Part shown: positions 18,449 through 25,806 of the stretch, in pieces
Numbering within the stretch: position 1 is the stretch's first letter
How the letters are laid out: each line of letters opens with the position of its first letter
Source: Verrucomicrobiaceae bacterium
GTDB taxonomy: Bacteria; Verrucomicrobiota; Verrucomicrobiia; Verrucomicrobiales; Verrucomicrobiaceae
Assembly (NCBI GenBank): GCA_947466075.1
Contig: CANIBP010000004.1
Coordinates: forward strand, 1-64,000
Direction of reading: 5' to 3'
Length of the DNA stretch: 64,000 nt
Position numbers and translations under genes: made by a program
Notes under the pieces: generated by a model
The model's database searches: none
What the model saw: only the letters and a program-made list of their open reading frames with translations
What the model was told of the DNA's origin: nothing

Positions 18449-19599
18449 TCTCGCGACGGCTGGCGCTGTGCTGGTTGCTGCTCTGCGCCAGCGTGCGTGG
18501 AGATGAAAAACTTTTTGCCGATGCCACGCGCTGGTCGAGTCCGGAGTTTGCTGCGTTGTTTCCGGCGCCAGTGGTCGAAACCGCTGGTATCTCGCGCGTG
18601 TCTGCCGCCAGCCGTGGTGCTGTGTTTGATATTCAGCCGATGGCCGTCAGCGCACGCTTGGTGAATGGCAGCGTGCATTCGATCAGCGCCGTCATCCTCG
18701 ATGCCGGGAGTTTTTTTGGCTTCAACAACTCGAATCTACCCAAGGATGAAACCTTTGAAGTAGGAAAGCTGCGTTTCGACAAGGAGTTCAGCGAGCGCAA
18801 AGAAGCCGTGCTCGATGGCTTGAAAAAACTCGGCGCTGATGCCGGCAAAGACCTCGTTCTTGGCAAACGCAGCGGCCTGGAGATGAAGACGCAGATTTTC
18901 AAACTGCCGAAGGGTGCTGCACGGCTCATGAGCTACGAGCATCAGCTCCTGCTGCTCGATTTTTTCCGCAGTGAAGCCGATGCGCGCACGCTACTTGTCA
19001 CTTTGCCGGTCACCGCCGCGAAAGCAGCCGCGAACAACCCTGAACGGCGTCTGCCTGTGGTGCCGATGGTGCCGCAGGGGAACCGTGGTTACTGCGGTGT
19101 CGCCACGTTGGCGATGGTGGGCAGCCTGCTGGGCTTGCAGCCGGGCGCAGAGGAGTATGCGGCGCTCAGTGGCTTCCAATACGGCGTCGAAATCAAATCC
19201 GACATCCGCGAACTCTTTGGCAATGTGGCGCAGGAGGCTGGCGTGAAGGCGCAGCGTTCGCCGAAGTTTGAATCGGCGAAGATGAAGCAGAGCATTGATC
19301 AAGGTATGCCAGTTGTCGTGTTTCGCTGGTGGGCGGAGGAGCGTGATTACATTCACTCCGCTTACTCCGCACGCATTGCGCGTGGTGAGAAGGCCGAACT
19401 GCCTGTTGCCAGCATGGAAGATCGCAAAACCTGGCCGAAGCGAGGTGCTCCCGCGCATTCGTCCATCGTGAACGGCTATCGCGCCGACAAACGCGAAGCC
19501 ATCTTCACCGAAAGCTGGGGCGAACAGGCCCGCAACCGCCGCATGCACCTCGAGGAGATGGAAGCCACCTCCTACTACGCGGTTTATTTCAGCCGGTGA
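18445..19599 (+). CDS. Secreted C39-like cysteine peptidase domain protein
   Basis: A 384-residue exported protein with a signal peptide (about 1-19). The N-terminal half (~20-205) is a domain I do not recognise. The C-terminal half fits the papain-like C39-type fold: Cys217 in NRGYCGVATLAM, His338 in HSSIVNGYR, and an Asn/Asp-position region ESWG near 354. These match the order of a Cys-His-x triad. It lacks ABC transporter domains, so it is a free exported peptidase-like protein rather than a bacteriocin exporter. The start overlaps the preceding stop by four bases. Substrate and proteolytic activity are unproven. Confidence 0.75.
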   Translation: MISRRLALCWLLLCASVRGDEKLFADATRWSSPEFAALFPAPVVETAGISRVSAASRGAVFDIQPMAVSARLVNGSVHSISAVILDAGSFFGFNNSNLPKDETFEVGKLRFDKEFSERKEAVLDGLKKLGADAGKDLVLGKRSGLEMKTQIFKLPKGAARLMSYEHQLLLLDFFRSEADARTLLVTLPVTAAKAAANNPERRLPVVPMVPQGNRGYCGVATLAMVGSLLGLQPGAEEYAALSGFQYGVEIKSDIRELFGNVAQEAGVKAQRSPKFESAKMKQSIDQGMPVVVFRWWAEERDYIHSAYSARIARGEKAELPVASMEDRKTWPKRGAPAHSSIVNGYRADKREAIFTESWGEQARNRRMHLEEMEATSYYAVYFSR

Positions 19600-20778
19600 T
19601 TACTTCTTCTTTGGTTTCGGCTCCCAATCGTTCGCCTTGATGATGGCTTCGAGTTCCTGCTTCGCAGCGAGATCTTCTGGCAGGAACTTGAACTGGGTGA
19701 GGTAGCGTAGCGCTTTGGTGACGTGCAGGATCTCACCTTTCTGTGCTTCGATCTTGTCGGCAGGCACGGCTTTCATAGCGGCGGCGAAATCTTTGACGGC
19801 GGTGAGTGCAAACTCCTGCGCGTCGGCATTGGCCTCATAGCAGATGGATTCAAACAGGCGCAGCATCTTGGCGTTGCCTTCGAGCTTGGCGGCGTCTTCG
19901 CGGATGTTCTTGGCGATCTCGGCACGCTTCGCGGCGGTGGCGGCTTCACTCATGTGGCTGGCTTCGCCGCCTTCGATGGCTCGCTTCGGCAGCGGGCGAT
20001 ACCAGATGTTGCGATAGCGCACGGGATTGCCGTGATCCTGCAGCTTGAGCGGGCCTTGATCTGGAAATGCGCGTGGCTTGGAGCGCCGCATGTGCCCGCC
20101 ACCGCCTTCAAGCGGTGTGTGGTCCTGCGTGAGCACACCATTCACGAAAACGGTGATGTAGCCGGGATCGAGTTCGACACCGTCTTTGAAAATGGGGCGG
20201 CGGAAGATGATGTCGTAGGTCTGCCATTCGCCGGGAGCACGCAGCGGGTTCGCCAGCGGCGGATTGATGCCGTAGATGGATGAAGCCATGCCATCGGGGT
20301 AGCTGGGATTGTTGTAATTGTCGAGCACCTGCACCTCGACCTGACCCATGAGGAACACACCGCTGTTACCACGCCCTTGACTGTTGCCCTCGACCTTGCT
20401 CGGAGCACTCCATTCAAGGTGAAGTTGGCAGTCAGAAAATTCTTCTTTCGTGCGCACGTAACCGCTGCCCGGCACGCATTGCAGCACGCCGTCTTTGACT
20501 TCCCACTTCGTCGGCTCCGCAGGGTTTTTGTCTGCCTGCCATTTCTCGATCTCCTCGGGCTTCCCACCAAAGAGAATGATCGCGTCCGAAGGCGGCATGC
20601 CCGGCTTCTCCTGCGAACTGAACGTCCCCGGCTCCACACGCATCGGCTGCGCTCGGTTCATGTCATGAATCGCCCACGGATGCGTGGCGTCGGGTGGATC
20701 GCCGTAGAAAGCGCCGTCCGCAAAGGCGGCGGTGGTGAGTAAAGAGAGAGCGAGGGTGTGAAGCGTGGGTCGGTTCAT
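19600..20778 (-). CDS. Secreted DUF1080 (3-keto-disaccharide hydrolase-like) protein
   Basis: A 392-residue exported protein. I take the ATG at 20778, which begins the signal peptide MNRPTLHTLALSLL; the frame runs further upstream without a better start. The DUF1080 domain spans ~60-280 with ILFGGKPEEIEKW, WEVKDGVLQC, GNSGVFLMGQVEVQVLDN and WQTYDIIFR. The last ~100 residues are a charged alpha-helical segment that ends in a Lys-rich tail. DUF1080 domains are lectin-like beta-sandwiches; some hydrolyse 3-keto-glycosides. It lies 53 bp downstream of a sulfatase on the same strand, so desulfation and further processing of the same saccharide may be linked. Confidence 0.85.
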   Translation of the reverse strand: MNRPTLHTLALSLLTTAAFADGAFYGDPPDATHPWAIHDMNRAQPMRVEPGTFSSQEKPGMPPSDAIILFGGKPEEIEKWQADKNPAEPTKWEVKDGVLQCVPGSGYVRTKEEFSDCQLHLEWSAPSKVEGNSQGRGNSGVFLMGQVEVQVLDNYNNPSYPDGMASSIYGINPPLANPLRAPGEWQTYDIIFRRPIFKDGVELDPGYITVFVNGVLTQDHTPLEGGGGHMRRSKPRAFPDQGPLKLQDHGNPVRYRNIWYRPLPKRAIEGGEASHMSEAATAAKRAEIAKNIREDAAKLEGNAKMLRLFESICYEANADAQEFALTAVKDFAAAMKAVPADKIEAQKGEILHVTKALRYLTQFKFLPEDLAAKQELEAIIKANDWEPKPKKK

Positions 20779-20831
20779 GGTGGACGAGAGATACGCAGAG
20801 TGTTGATGCGAGCAATGTGTCATTCGTGCTT

Positions 20832-22208
20832 TCACCGCACCCAAACTTCTCTTTCACTCGCATCCATCTCAGCCTCCCACGCCTTTAATTCCGTTTTGAG
20901 GTCTTGGAGGATGTCGGGGTGCTGGTAGCCGAGGTCGGTGTGTTCGCTGATGTCGGTTTCGAGGTTGAAGAGGAGGTCCATGGTGTTGCCGTCGTTGATG
21001 TATTTCCATTTCCCGTGACGGATGGCGTGTTGCTGACGGTTGGAGCGGTCGATGCGCCAGAAGAAGCTGCGCTCAATGGGTTTGGCATCGGCGGCGAGAA
21101 GCGGGAGGAGATTGATGCCATCGAGGGGCTTGGGTGCGGGTGTCGTGACTCCGGCGGCAGCGAGGAAGGTTGTATGAAGGTCCATCGTGATGGCCATTTG
21201 CGAGGTGACTTTGCCTTTGGGCAGTTTGGCTGGCCAGCGCATGAGGCAGGGCACGCGAATGCCGCCTTCCCAGACGGTGGCCTTGTGATGGAAGAGCGGC
21301 AGGTTGCGGCTGTAACGTTCGCCGCCGTTGTCGCTGGAAAAAACGACGAGCGTGTTGTCGGTGAGGCCGTGTTTCTCCAATTCGGCGAGCATCTGGCCAA
21401 CGCCGAGGTCGATGCGCTCGACCATCGCTTTGTAAATGGCGCGGCTGCCGTGGTGCATGCTTTCCTTCGTGACCATCGGTGTCTCGGGAGCATCCGGCGG
21501 CTGGAAGGGGCCGTGTACAGCAAGGTGCGGCACGTAAAGGAAGAACGGCGCAGCTTTGTGATCACGAATGAATTTCACGGCGCGTTCGTTGACGAGGTCG
21601 GTGAAGTAGCCGTCGCGTTTCACGGGCTTAAGACCATCCCGCAACGCGTAAGTGCCGTCATAGTAGGCGTGCTTGTAATAATCGGCGTGGCCGAGGAGTT
21701 CGCCGAAGTACTCGTCGAAGCCGCGTTTGGTGGGATTGAACTCGTCTTTGAAGCCGAGATGCCATTTGCCGAAGGCACCCGTGGCATAACCAGCGGCCTT
21801 GAGTCGGTCAGCGATGGTGGTTTCGGTCAACGGTAGGCCGAGCGCATGGATGTCGGGTTCGTTGACCCACTGGCCGTTTACACGGCGTGACTGTTCCGCG
21901 GTATAACCGAAGGCGTATTCAAGTCCGCAACGCTGTTGCCAACGTCCGGTCATGAAGCCGGTGCGCGCAGGTGTGCAAACAGGTGCGTTTGAGTAGAAAT
22001 CGGTGAACTTTACCCCTTCGGAGGCGAGGCGGTCGATGTTCGGCGTGGAGATGTCTGTGCAGCCCATGCAGCCGAGATCGCCATAGCCGAAGTCATCGGC
22101 GAGGATGAAGACGATGTTGGGTGGTGCCGCACCCTCCTTCGCCAAGGCTACGGCGGGCAAGAAGAGCGAAGGGCAGAGGGCGAAGAGAAAGAGAAGCAGC
22201 GAGCGCAT
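20832..22208 (-). CDS. Secreted sulfatase (CTPAR type)
   Basis: A 458-residue S1 sulfatase with a signal peptide (about 1-23). Motifs in order are NIVFILADDFGYGDLGC, TPNIDRLASEG, the formylglycine cysteine Cys78 in CTPAR followed by TGFMTGR, GKWHLGF and FSSDNGGERYSRN. The GYGDLGC start and DYYKHAYYDG segment resemble arylsulfatase A / N-acetylgalactosamine-6-sulfatase types. It is the first gene of a two-gene minus-strand operon with the DUF1080 protein. No basic tail is present, unlike many sulfatases here. The substrate is unknown. Confidence 0.9.
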   Translation of the reverse strand: MRSLLLFLFALCPSLFLPAVALAKEGAAPPNIVFILADDFGYGDLGCMGCTDISTPNIDRLASEGVKFTDFYSNAPVCTPARTGFMTGRWQQRCGLEYAFGYTAEQSRRVNGQWVNEPDIHALGLPLTETTIADRLKAAGYATGAFGKWHLGFKDEFNPTKRGFDEYFGELLGHADYYKHAYYDGTYALRDGLKPVKRDGYFTDLVNERAVKFIRDHKAAPFFLYVPHLAVHGPFQPPDAPETPMVTKESMHHGSRAIYKAMVERIDLGVGQMLAELEKHGLTDNTLVVFSSDNGGERYSRNLPLFHHKATVWEGGIRVPCLMRWPAKLPKGKVTSQMAITMDLHTTFLAAAGVTTPAPKPLDGINLLPLLAADAKPIERSFFWRIDRSNRQQHAIRHGKWKYINDGNTMDLLFNLETDISEHTDLGYQHPDILQDLKTELKAWEAEMDASEREVWVR

Positions 22209-22377
22209 GAGGATGGGAACGTGATTCGTTGCCTAGGCTTGCATCCCACTCAGCGGACGCAGTTCCGCGAAATCACCAGCCGGCCAAACCGCTGTCGTGC
22301 GTGGCGCGTCCAACGCATACCCGTGTCCCACTCGCAGCGGCAGCGTGACGGCACAAAAAAGACCGCGCATGCAAGGG

Positions 22378-22689
22378 CTACACCTTGACCATCAGCAGCC
22401 GCACCTTGCGCCCGAGTGCCTTTGCAGCACGGGAAAGGGTGCCAAGCGTGACGCTGGGATTCTCAGGATCGAGCAGGCGGTCAAGCTGGGCGCGTGAGGT
22501 GGACATGCGGCGGGCCAGGGCGACTTTCGAGACGCTGCCCTTCTGCATGAGATCGGCAATCTTAAGCGCGATGGCACGCTTCACGGCGACGGCCTCGACT
22601 TCTTCGAGGATGCCCTCCTCCGCGAGGAAGCTGTCGAAGCTGCTGCCGCGATGGGGGTTCTTAACCTTGGCTGTTTTGGATGTAGGCAT
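22378..22689 (-). CDS. higA: HigA-like XRE-family antitoxin
   Basis: A 103-residue cytoplasmic DNA-binding protein. The helix-turn-helix covers about 48-83 (SKVALARRMSTSRAQLDRLL) and is followed by NPSVTLGTLSRAAKALG, a common ending of XRE antitoxins. The gene overlaps the upstream toxin-like gene by 29 bp, with the toxin gene first, as in HigBA systems. It should neutralise the toxin and repress the shared promoter, probably via the inverted repeat near 23033-23070. Symbol assigned from order and family rather than an identified orthologue. Confidence 0.75.
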   Translation of the reverse strand: MPTSKTAKVKNPHRGSSFDSFLAEEGILEEVEAVAVKRAIALKIADLMQKGSVSKVALARRMSTSRAQLDRLLDPENPSVTLGTLSRAAKALGRKVRLLMVKV

Positions 22690-23017
22690 GTTTGCGTTTC
22701 AGGGCGAGCGCCCTGTCCTCCGAGGGTGTGCGTTGGGTCTTTTTGATGAAGCTATGCAGAAGGAGGATTTCCTCCTGATGGACGATGAAAAGGGTGCGGG
22801 CGATGCGTGTGGGCAAACGTGTGCGCACCTCCCAGAGGCCATCACCGAGGCTGTCCACCAGCGGCATGCCAAGCGGCCAGCGGTATTGCACGGTCTTGAT
22901 GTCCTCGCCGATGGTGCGGCGCTCGTCTGCGGGCAAGTCCTTCAACCAGTCCCGCACGGGTTCATTGCCGGATGCGGAGCGGTAGAAGATGACGTTCAGC
23001 GGGCGGGGTGCGGGCAC
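22661..23017 (-). CDS. higB: HigB/RelE-like toxin (phage Gp49-like, DUF891)
   Basis: A 118-residue protein read from a GTG at 23017; no better ATG is seen. It matches the Gp49/DUF891 branch of the RelE/ParE superfamily: YRSASGNEPVRDWLKDLP, then GDGLWEVRTRLPTRIARTLF and LLLHSFIKKTQRTP. The KKTQ.TP ending of the core is typical of these ribosome-dependent mRNA interferases. It is followed by the overlapping XRE antitoxin gene. Together they form a complete-looking toxin-antitoxin module next to tRNA-Leu. Confidence 0.78.
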   Translation of the reverse strand: MPAPRPLNVIFYRSASGNEPVRDWLKDLPADERRTIGEDIKTVQYRWPLGMPLVDSLGDGLWEVRTRLPTRIARTLFIVHQEEILLLHSFIKKTQRTPSEDRALALKRKHAYIQNSQG

Positions 23018-23452
23018 GGGCAGAAAGGCTTGCTTGGCTGGAGTGTATTATTTGTGGTGCATTTGCCAAGTGATGATTGCTGGAAGTGATGCCCGCCGCC
23101 GGTGGCCGGGCCGCCCTTTTCATTTTTGCCAGCTAGGATGCAGCGTGAGGAATCATGAGATCAACGGCAGGGAACCACCGAAGGAGAACACTACTGGACG
23201 AAAAGCTGTAGAGCATTTCGGTGTGGGCATTGTCTAGGCGAACCACTACGACCCCAAAGTAAGTCCGTGAATCCTCTGACCGGGACTGCTGGAATGGGTT
23301 TGGAGCCGGGGAATTTCTACCCTTTGGCCGGGTTCTCGACTTGCTATGGCGCATGGTTTGGTCGCTACAGATGCACAGCGGTGCACAGCCAGAAAATTAA
23401 GTGCTGATTTTCTAAACCCTCCATGACGCTGGAAGCCTTGATTTACAAGGCG
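23018..23452. other. Gap between toxin-antitoxin pair and tRNA-Leu, no convincing gene
   Basis: Short open frames occur on both strands, but none has a recognisable start, signal or motif, and one runs into the tRNA. The part nearest 23018 holds the probable HigBA promoter/operator. Adjacent to the tRNA, GCCTTG...CAAGGC (about 23435-23451) can form a 6-bp hairpin just downstream of the tRNA 3' end, without a T tract. The rest may be decayed sequence beside an integration-prone tRNA, but no integrase fragment or direct repeat of the tRNA end was recognised. Confidence 0.5.
23033..23070 (-). promoter_or_regulatory. Candidate HigBA promoter/operator
   Basis: On the minus strand a -10-like TAATAC lies at 23050-23045. 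It is flanked by the inverted repeat CTTGGC (23033-23038) and GCCAAG (23065-23070). Position and symmetry fit an autoregulated toxin-antitoxin operator about 30 bp upstream of the GTG start. The -35 box is weak. Confidence 0.35.
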
Positions 23453-23537
23453 TGGTGCCCGGGACAGGACTCGAACCTGCACTGATTTCTCAACCAGATC
23501 CTAAGTCTGGCGCGTCTACCAATTCCGCCACCCGGGC
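23453..23537 (-). tRNA. tRNA-Leu (anticodon UAG), CCA encoded
   Basis: Read on the minus strand, the acceptor stem is GCCCGGG/CCCGGGC, the D-arm GGCGGAATTGGTAGACGCG, and the anticodon stem-loop CCAGA-CTTAGGA-TCTGG with anticodon TAG. A long variable arm typical of class II tRNAs follows, then the T-arm GCAGGTTCGAGTCCTGT, discriminator A and an encoded CCA at 23455-23453. All stems pair. The 85-nt length fits tRNA-Leu. Confidence 0.96.
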
Positions 23538-23589
23538 GAGGGGCTGTTGCGTGCCATGATTCCGTGCGGCAGCCAACGGCGCAAATGAT

Positions 23590-24528
23590 TTATCGGGTGC
23601 GAAGCAGTCGAGAGGCGATCCAACCAGTCAATAACACGGTGAACAATGGAGCGAGGCCGATTTTAAGATTGGCACCAATCCAAGGCAGCCAGCCATTCGA
23701 GTAGGAGGTGAGGGCGCTAAAGTATTTCAGGCCGAAGACCCAGCCACCATGCAGGCCGATGCCAGCCCACAAGGCTCCGGTTTGCATCCGCACCTGAGCG
23801 AGCACCCAGCCGACGGCGAACAGCGTGGCGAATTCAGCGAGCAGGAACTGCACGTCACCAAAGCCGACGGCGATTTGTTTGAGGACGTGAAAACCACTGC
23901 TCCAAGTGACGGCGGCATCGTCGATCTGCCAGCCTTCCGGGGGCTTGAGGAAATGCACGAGGGCAAAGACAAATGTTCCGGCGATCAAGGCAGTGCGCGT
24001 GGACATGGTGCGCAAAAGCAGGCCGAGGAGCAGCCCGCGGAAGAAAAACTCTTCAACGATGCCTGCGCCAAGCGCTGCGGTGATGGGTTCCCCGAATTTG
24101 AACCAGCGCGGCTGTGGATGCAGTTGATACGCGCCGATTTTGAAGAAAACGAAGCCGAGTACGAGCAGCAGGCCACTGGCAAGTGCGAAGCCGAGCGCCC
24201 ATTGTTTGATGCCAGCGCTGAGCGGCTTCCATGTCGGCAGCAGCGAGCGATCCAGCTTCACCCAGCGCAGAAACGGCCAAATGAGCACGATGGCGCAAAC
24301 GAGCACGGCGCGGTTGAAGTAGCGGGTGAAATGCGCGCGCTCGATTTCGGAGCGCAGCCACTGGGCCATGCCGATGTCTTGCCACGAAGGCGTAGATAAC
24401 CAGCCGTATGCTGCTTTGCCGAGGTGAAACAGCGGCACGGCCAGCAAGGCACCGCCGAGCATGACGACGAGAAGGTAGAGCAGAAGTTTGGGCAGGGCAG
24501 AGGAACTACCGGGGCTGGCGGCTTGCAT
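23590..24528 (-). CDS. CPBP family intramembrane metalloprotease
   Basis: A 312-residue membrane protein with about eight hydrophobic segments. The three CPBP (Abi/Rce1-like) motifs are present in order: EEFFFRG (Glu159, Glu160, Arg164), FALVH (His192) and GIGLHGG (His260). These supply the catalytic glutamates and metal-binding histidines. Bacterial members process prenylated or small peptide substrates, or act in bacteriocin self-immunity; a specific role here is unknown. It is transcribed away from the small gene at 24562, with 33 bp between start codons. Confidence 0.85.
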   Translation of the reverse strand: MQAASPGSSSALPKLLLYLLVVMLGGALLAVPLFHLGKAAYGWLSTPSWQDIGMAQWLRSEIERAHFTRYFNRAVLVCAIVLIWPFLRWVKLDRSLLPTWKPLSAGIKQWALGFALASGLLLVLGFVFFKIGAYQLHPQPRWFKFGEPITAALGAGIVEEFFFRGLLLGLLLRTMSTRTALIAGTFVFALVHFLKPPEGWQIDDAAVTWSSGFHVLKQIAVGFGDVQFLLAEFATLFAVGWVLAQVRMQTGALWAGIGLHGGWVFGLKYFSALTSYSNGWLPWIGANLKIGLAPLFTVLLTGWIASRLLRTR

Positions 24529-24561
24529 GGAGGCGATACTAGCGCATCCTGGGCGCTCTCA

Positions 24562-24852
24562 ATGACCAAAAACCAAATCCACGAATGGCACGAGCGTCTG
24601 GAAGACGGCCGCAAGCAGTACATCCGCGCGTACTGGGATTCCCGTGAGTGGCTCTTTCGGATCGCTCATCCCGACGGCGAGTCGTGGACGCCGGTGGACA
24701 GACCGGAACCGGAGCGCTGGCTGGAGCTGCGTGATTTGTTGTTCCGCAAGTATCAGCGCAAGAAGTTGCCGTGGAAGTATGTGGAGCAACTCGATAAAAA
24801 GCTCGAAGGCATGGGCCTCAAGCCAGATGGCACCAAGACGAGTGACGAATAA
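24562..24852 (+). CDS. Small conserved-looking hypothetical protein
   Basis: A 96-residue cytoplasmic protein. I place the start at the ATG at 24562; earlier codons in the frame overlap the divergent CPBP gene. The sequence is rich in Trp, Arg, Lys and Glu and probably all-helical: IHEWHERLEDGRKQYIRAYW, EPERWLELRDLLFRKYQ, WKYVEQLDKKL. No signal peptide or membrane segment is seen, and I recognise no domain. Its stop is 14 bp from the convergent end of the next gene. Confidence 0.55.
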   Translation: MTKNQIHEWHERLEDGRKQYIRAYWDSREWLFRIAHPDGESWTPVDRPEPERWLELRDLLFRKYQRKKLPWKYVEQLDKKLEGMGLKPDGTKTSDE

Positions 24853-24866
24853 AGCGTTCCCGCAGT

Positions 24867-25592
24867 TTATTGGGCAGCGGCGTTGGCTTTGATCTCGGCA
24901 GTGACGCCGCCGCCGTAGGCAGCGCCAAAGCGCATGCCGACGTGCACGTCGGGAAAAGAATAGCGACGGTCGGCGCGTGCGCTCAGTCTGCGAGATGCGA
25001 ATCCAAGCACGGCGGCGATGGCGGCAGCAACTCCAAGCGCCGTGACCAAGATCAGTGCGTAACGTTTTTCACCACGCTGAATCCAGAGTGATTGTTTGAG
25101 CCGCACACTCTCCATGACACGGAGTCGATCGATCCAACAGCGTGTGGCAAGGGCCAGGCGCTCATCGAGAGTGAGCTTGGTATCAATCAGAATGCGCCGC
25201 GTCTCCTGCATGATTTCGACGAGTTCGGTGGACGGGTAACGTTCCCAGAACTCAGGGGCGAATGACATGGAGCTGCTGTTGCTGGCACGCTCAAAGGCCA
25301 TGAGCACGGCAGGACGCAGTCCGCTCCATTCGCGGCGGGTGGTTTGAGCCTGTCGCCGGACGGTGACACCTGCTGGCGTGAAACTGGATGCGGTAATCCA
25401 CGCATCACATTTCAAATCTTCGCGGAATAGCTTCAACTCTTGCGCGATCTGGCGGTGTGTTTCGTCAGTGAGCGCCCGGGTTTCATCCTGGATGCCGTCA
25501 ACGGGTGGTGTGGTCTGCGCAAACACCCATCCGGCCATGAGCAGCCAGCCAGCCAATGCTGGAACAAGCGGGTTAGGTCTGGAGTGGTTCAT
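24867..25592 (-). CDS. TPM-domain-like exported membrane-anchored protein
   Basis: A 241-residue protein starting at the ATG at 25592 (an ATG 9 bp upstream is equally possible). A hydrophobic N-terminal segment ending VFAQ looks like a signal peptide. The region ~22-130 resembles the TPM (YgcG/Psb32) fold: DETRALTDETHRQIAQEL followed by a DAWITASSF strand and a conserved LRPAVLMAF region. A membrane segment near 175-200 precedes a short C-terminal domain of unknown type. TPM proteins act in envelope or photosystem repair, but that role is not established here. Confidence 0.55.
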   Translation of the reverse strand: MNHSRPNPLVPALAGWLLMAGWVFAQTTPPVDGIQDETRALTDETHRQIAQELKLFREDLKCDAWITASSFTPAGVTVRRQAQTTRREWSGLRPAVLMAFERASNSSSMSFAPEFWERYPSTELVEIMQETRRILIDTKLTLDERLALATRCWIDRLRVMESVRLKQSLWIQRGEKRYALILVTALGVAAAIAAVLGFASRRLSARADRRYSFPDVHVGMRFGAAYGGGVTAEIKANAAAQ

Positions 25593-25741
25593 CGATCGCA
25601 TTCGCTCCTTACTCTGTGTCATTCCCGCGCTGACGGCAACCTTCAGGAGAAACTGTCTCCACTCAAACTCGGAAACCAAAGATAAAAGAGGCATCGTTTG
25701 GCTTCTAGAGATTGATCCAGCTTAGATGGCGCTCTGGAGGC

Positions 25742-25806
25742 CTGCTGAATCCGACACAATCTTTGCTGAGATTCGGATGAAAAACCTGCGTTTCAGCGCA
25801 CACGCC
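25742..25806 (+). promoter_or_regulatory. Shared sulfatase-upstream element, copy B (sigma-54-like)
   Basis: Begins CTGCTGAATCCGACACA and continues TCTTTGCTGAGAT, then reaches CTGCGTTTCAGCGC before the ATG at 25807. The G of CCGACAC (25753) and the G of TTTGCT (25765) are again 12 bases apart. It lies in the gap between the divergent TPM-like gene and the sulfatase, where a promoter is needed. It closely matches the copies at 5876 and 44411. Confidence 0.5.

Noticed and set aside
23246-23482. Minus-strand open frame of 78 codons between the toxin-antitoxin pair and the tRNA
   Set aside because: It starts inside tRNA-Leu and shows no protein motif; an integrase fragment was considered but no catalytic motif or tRNA-end duplication was found.
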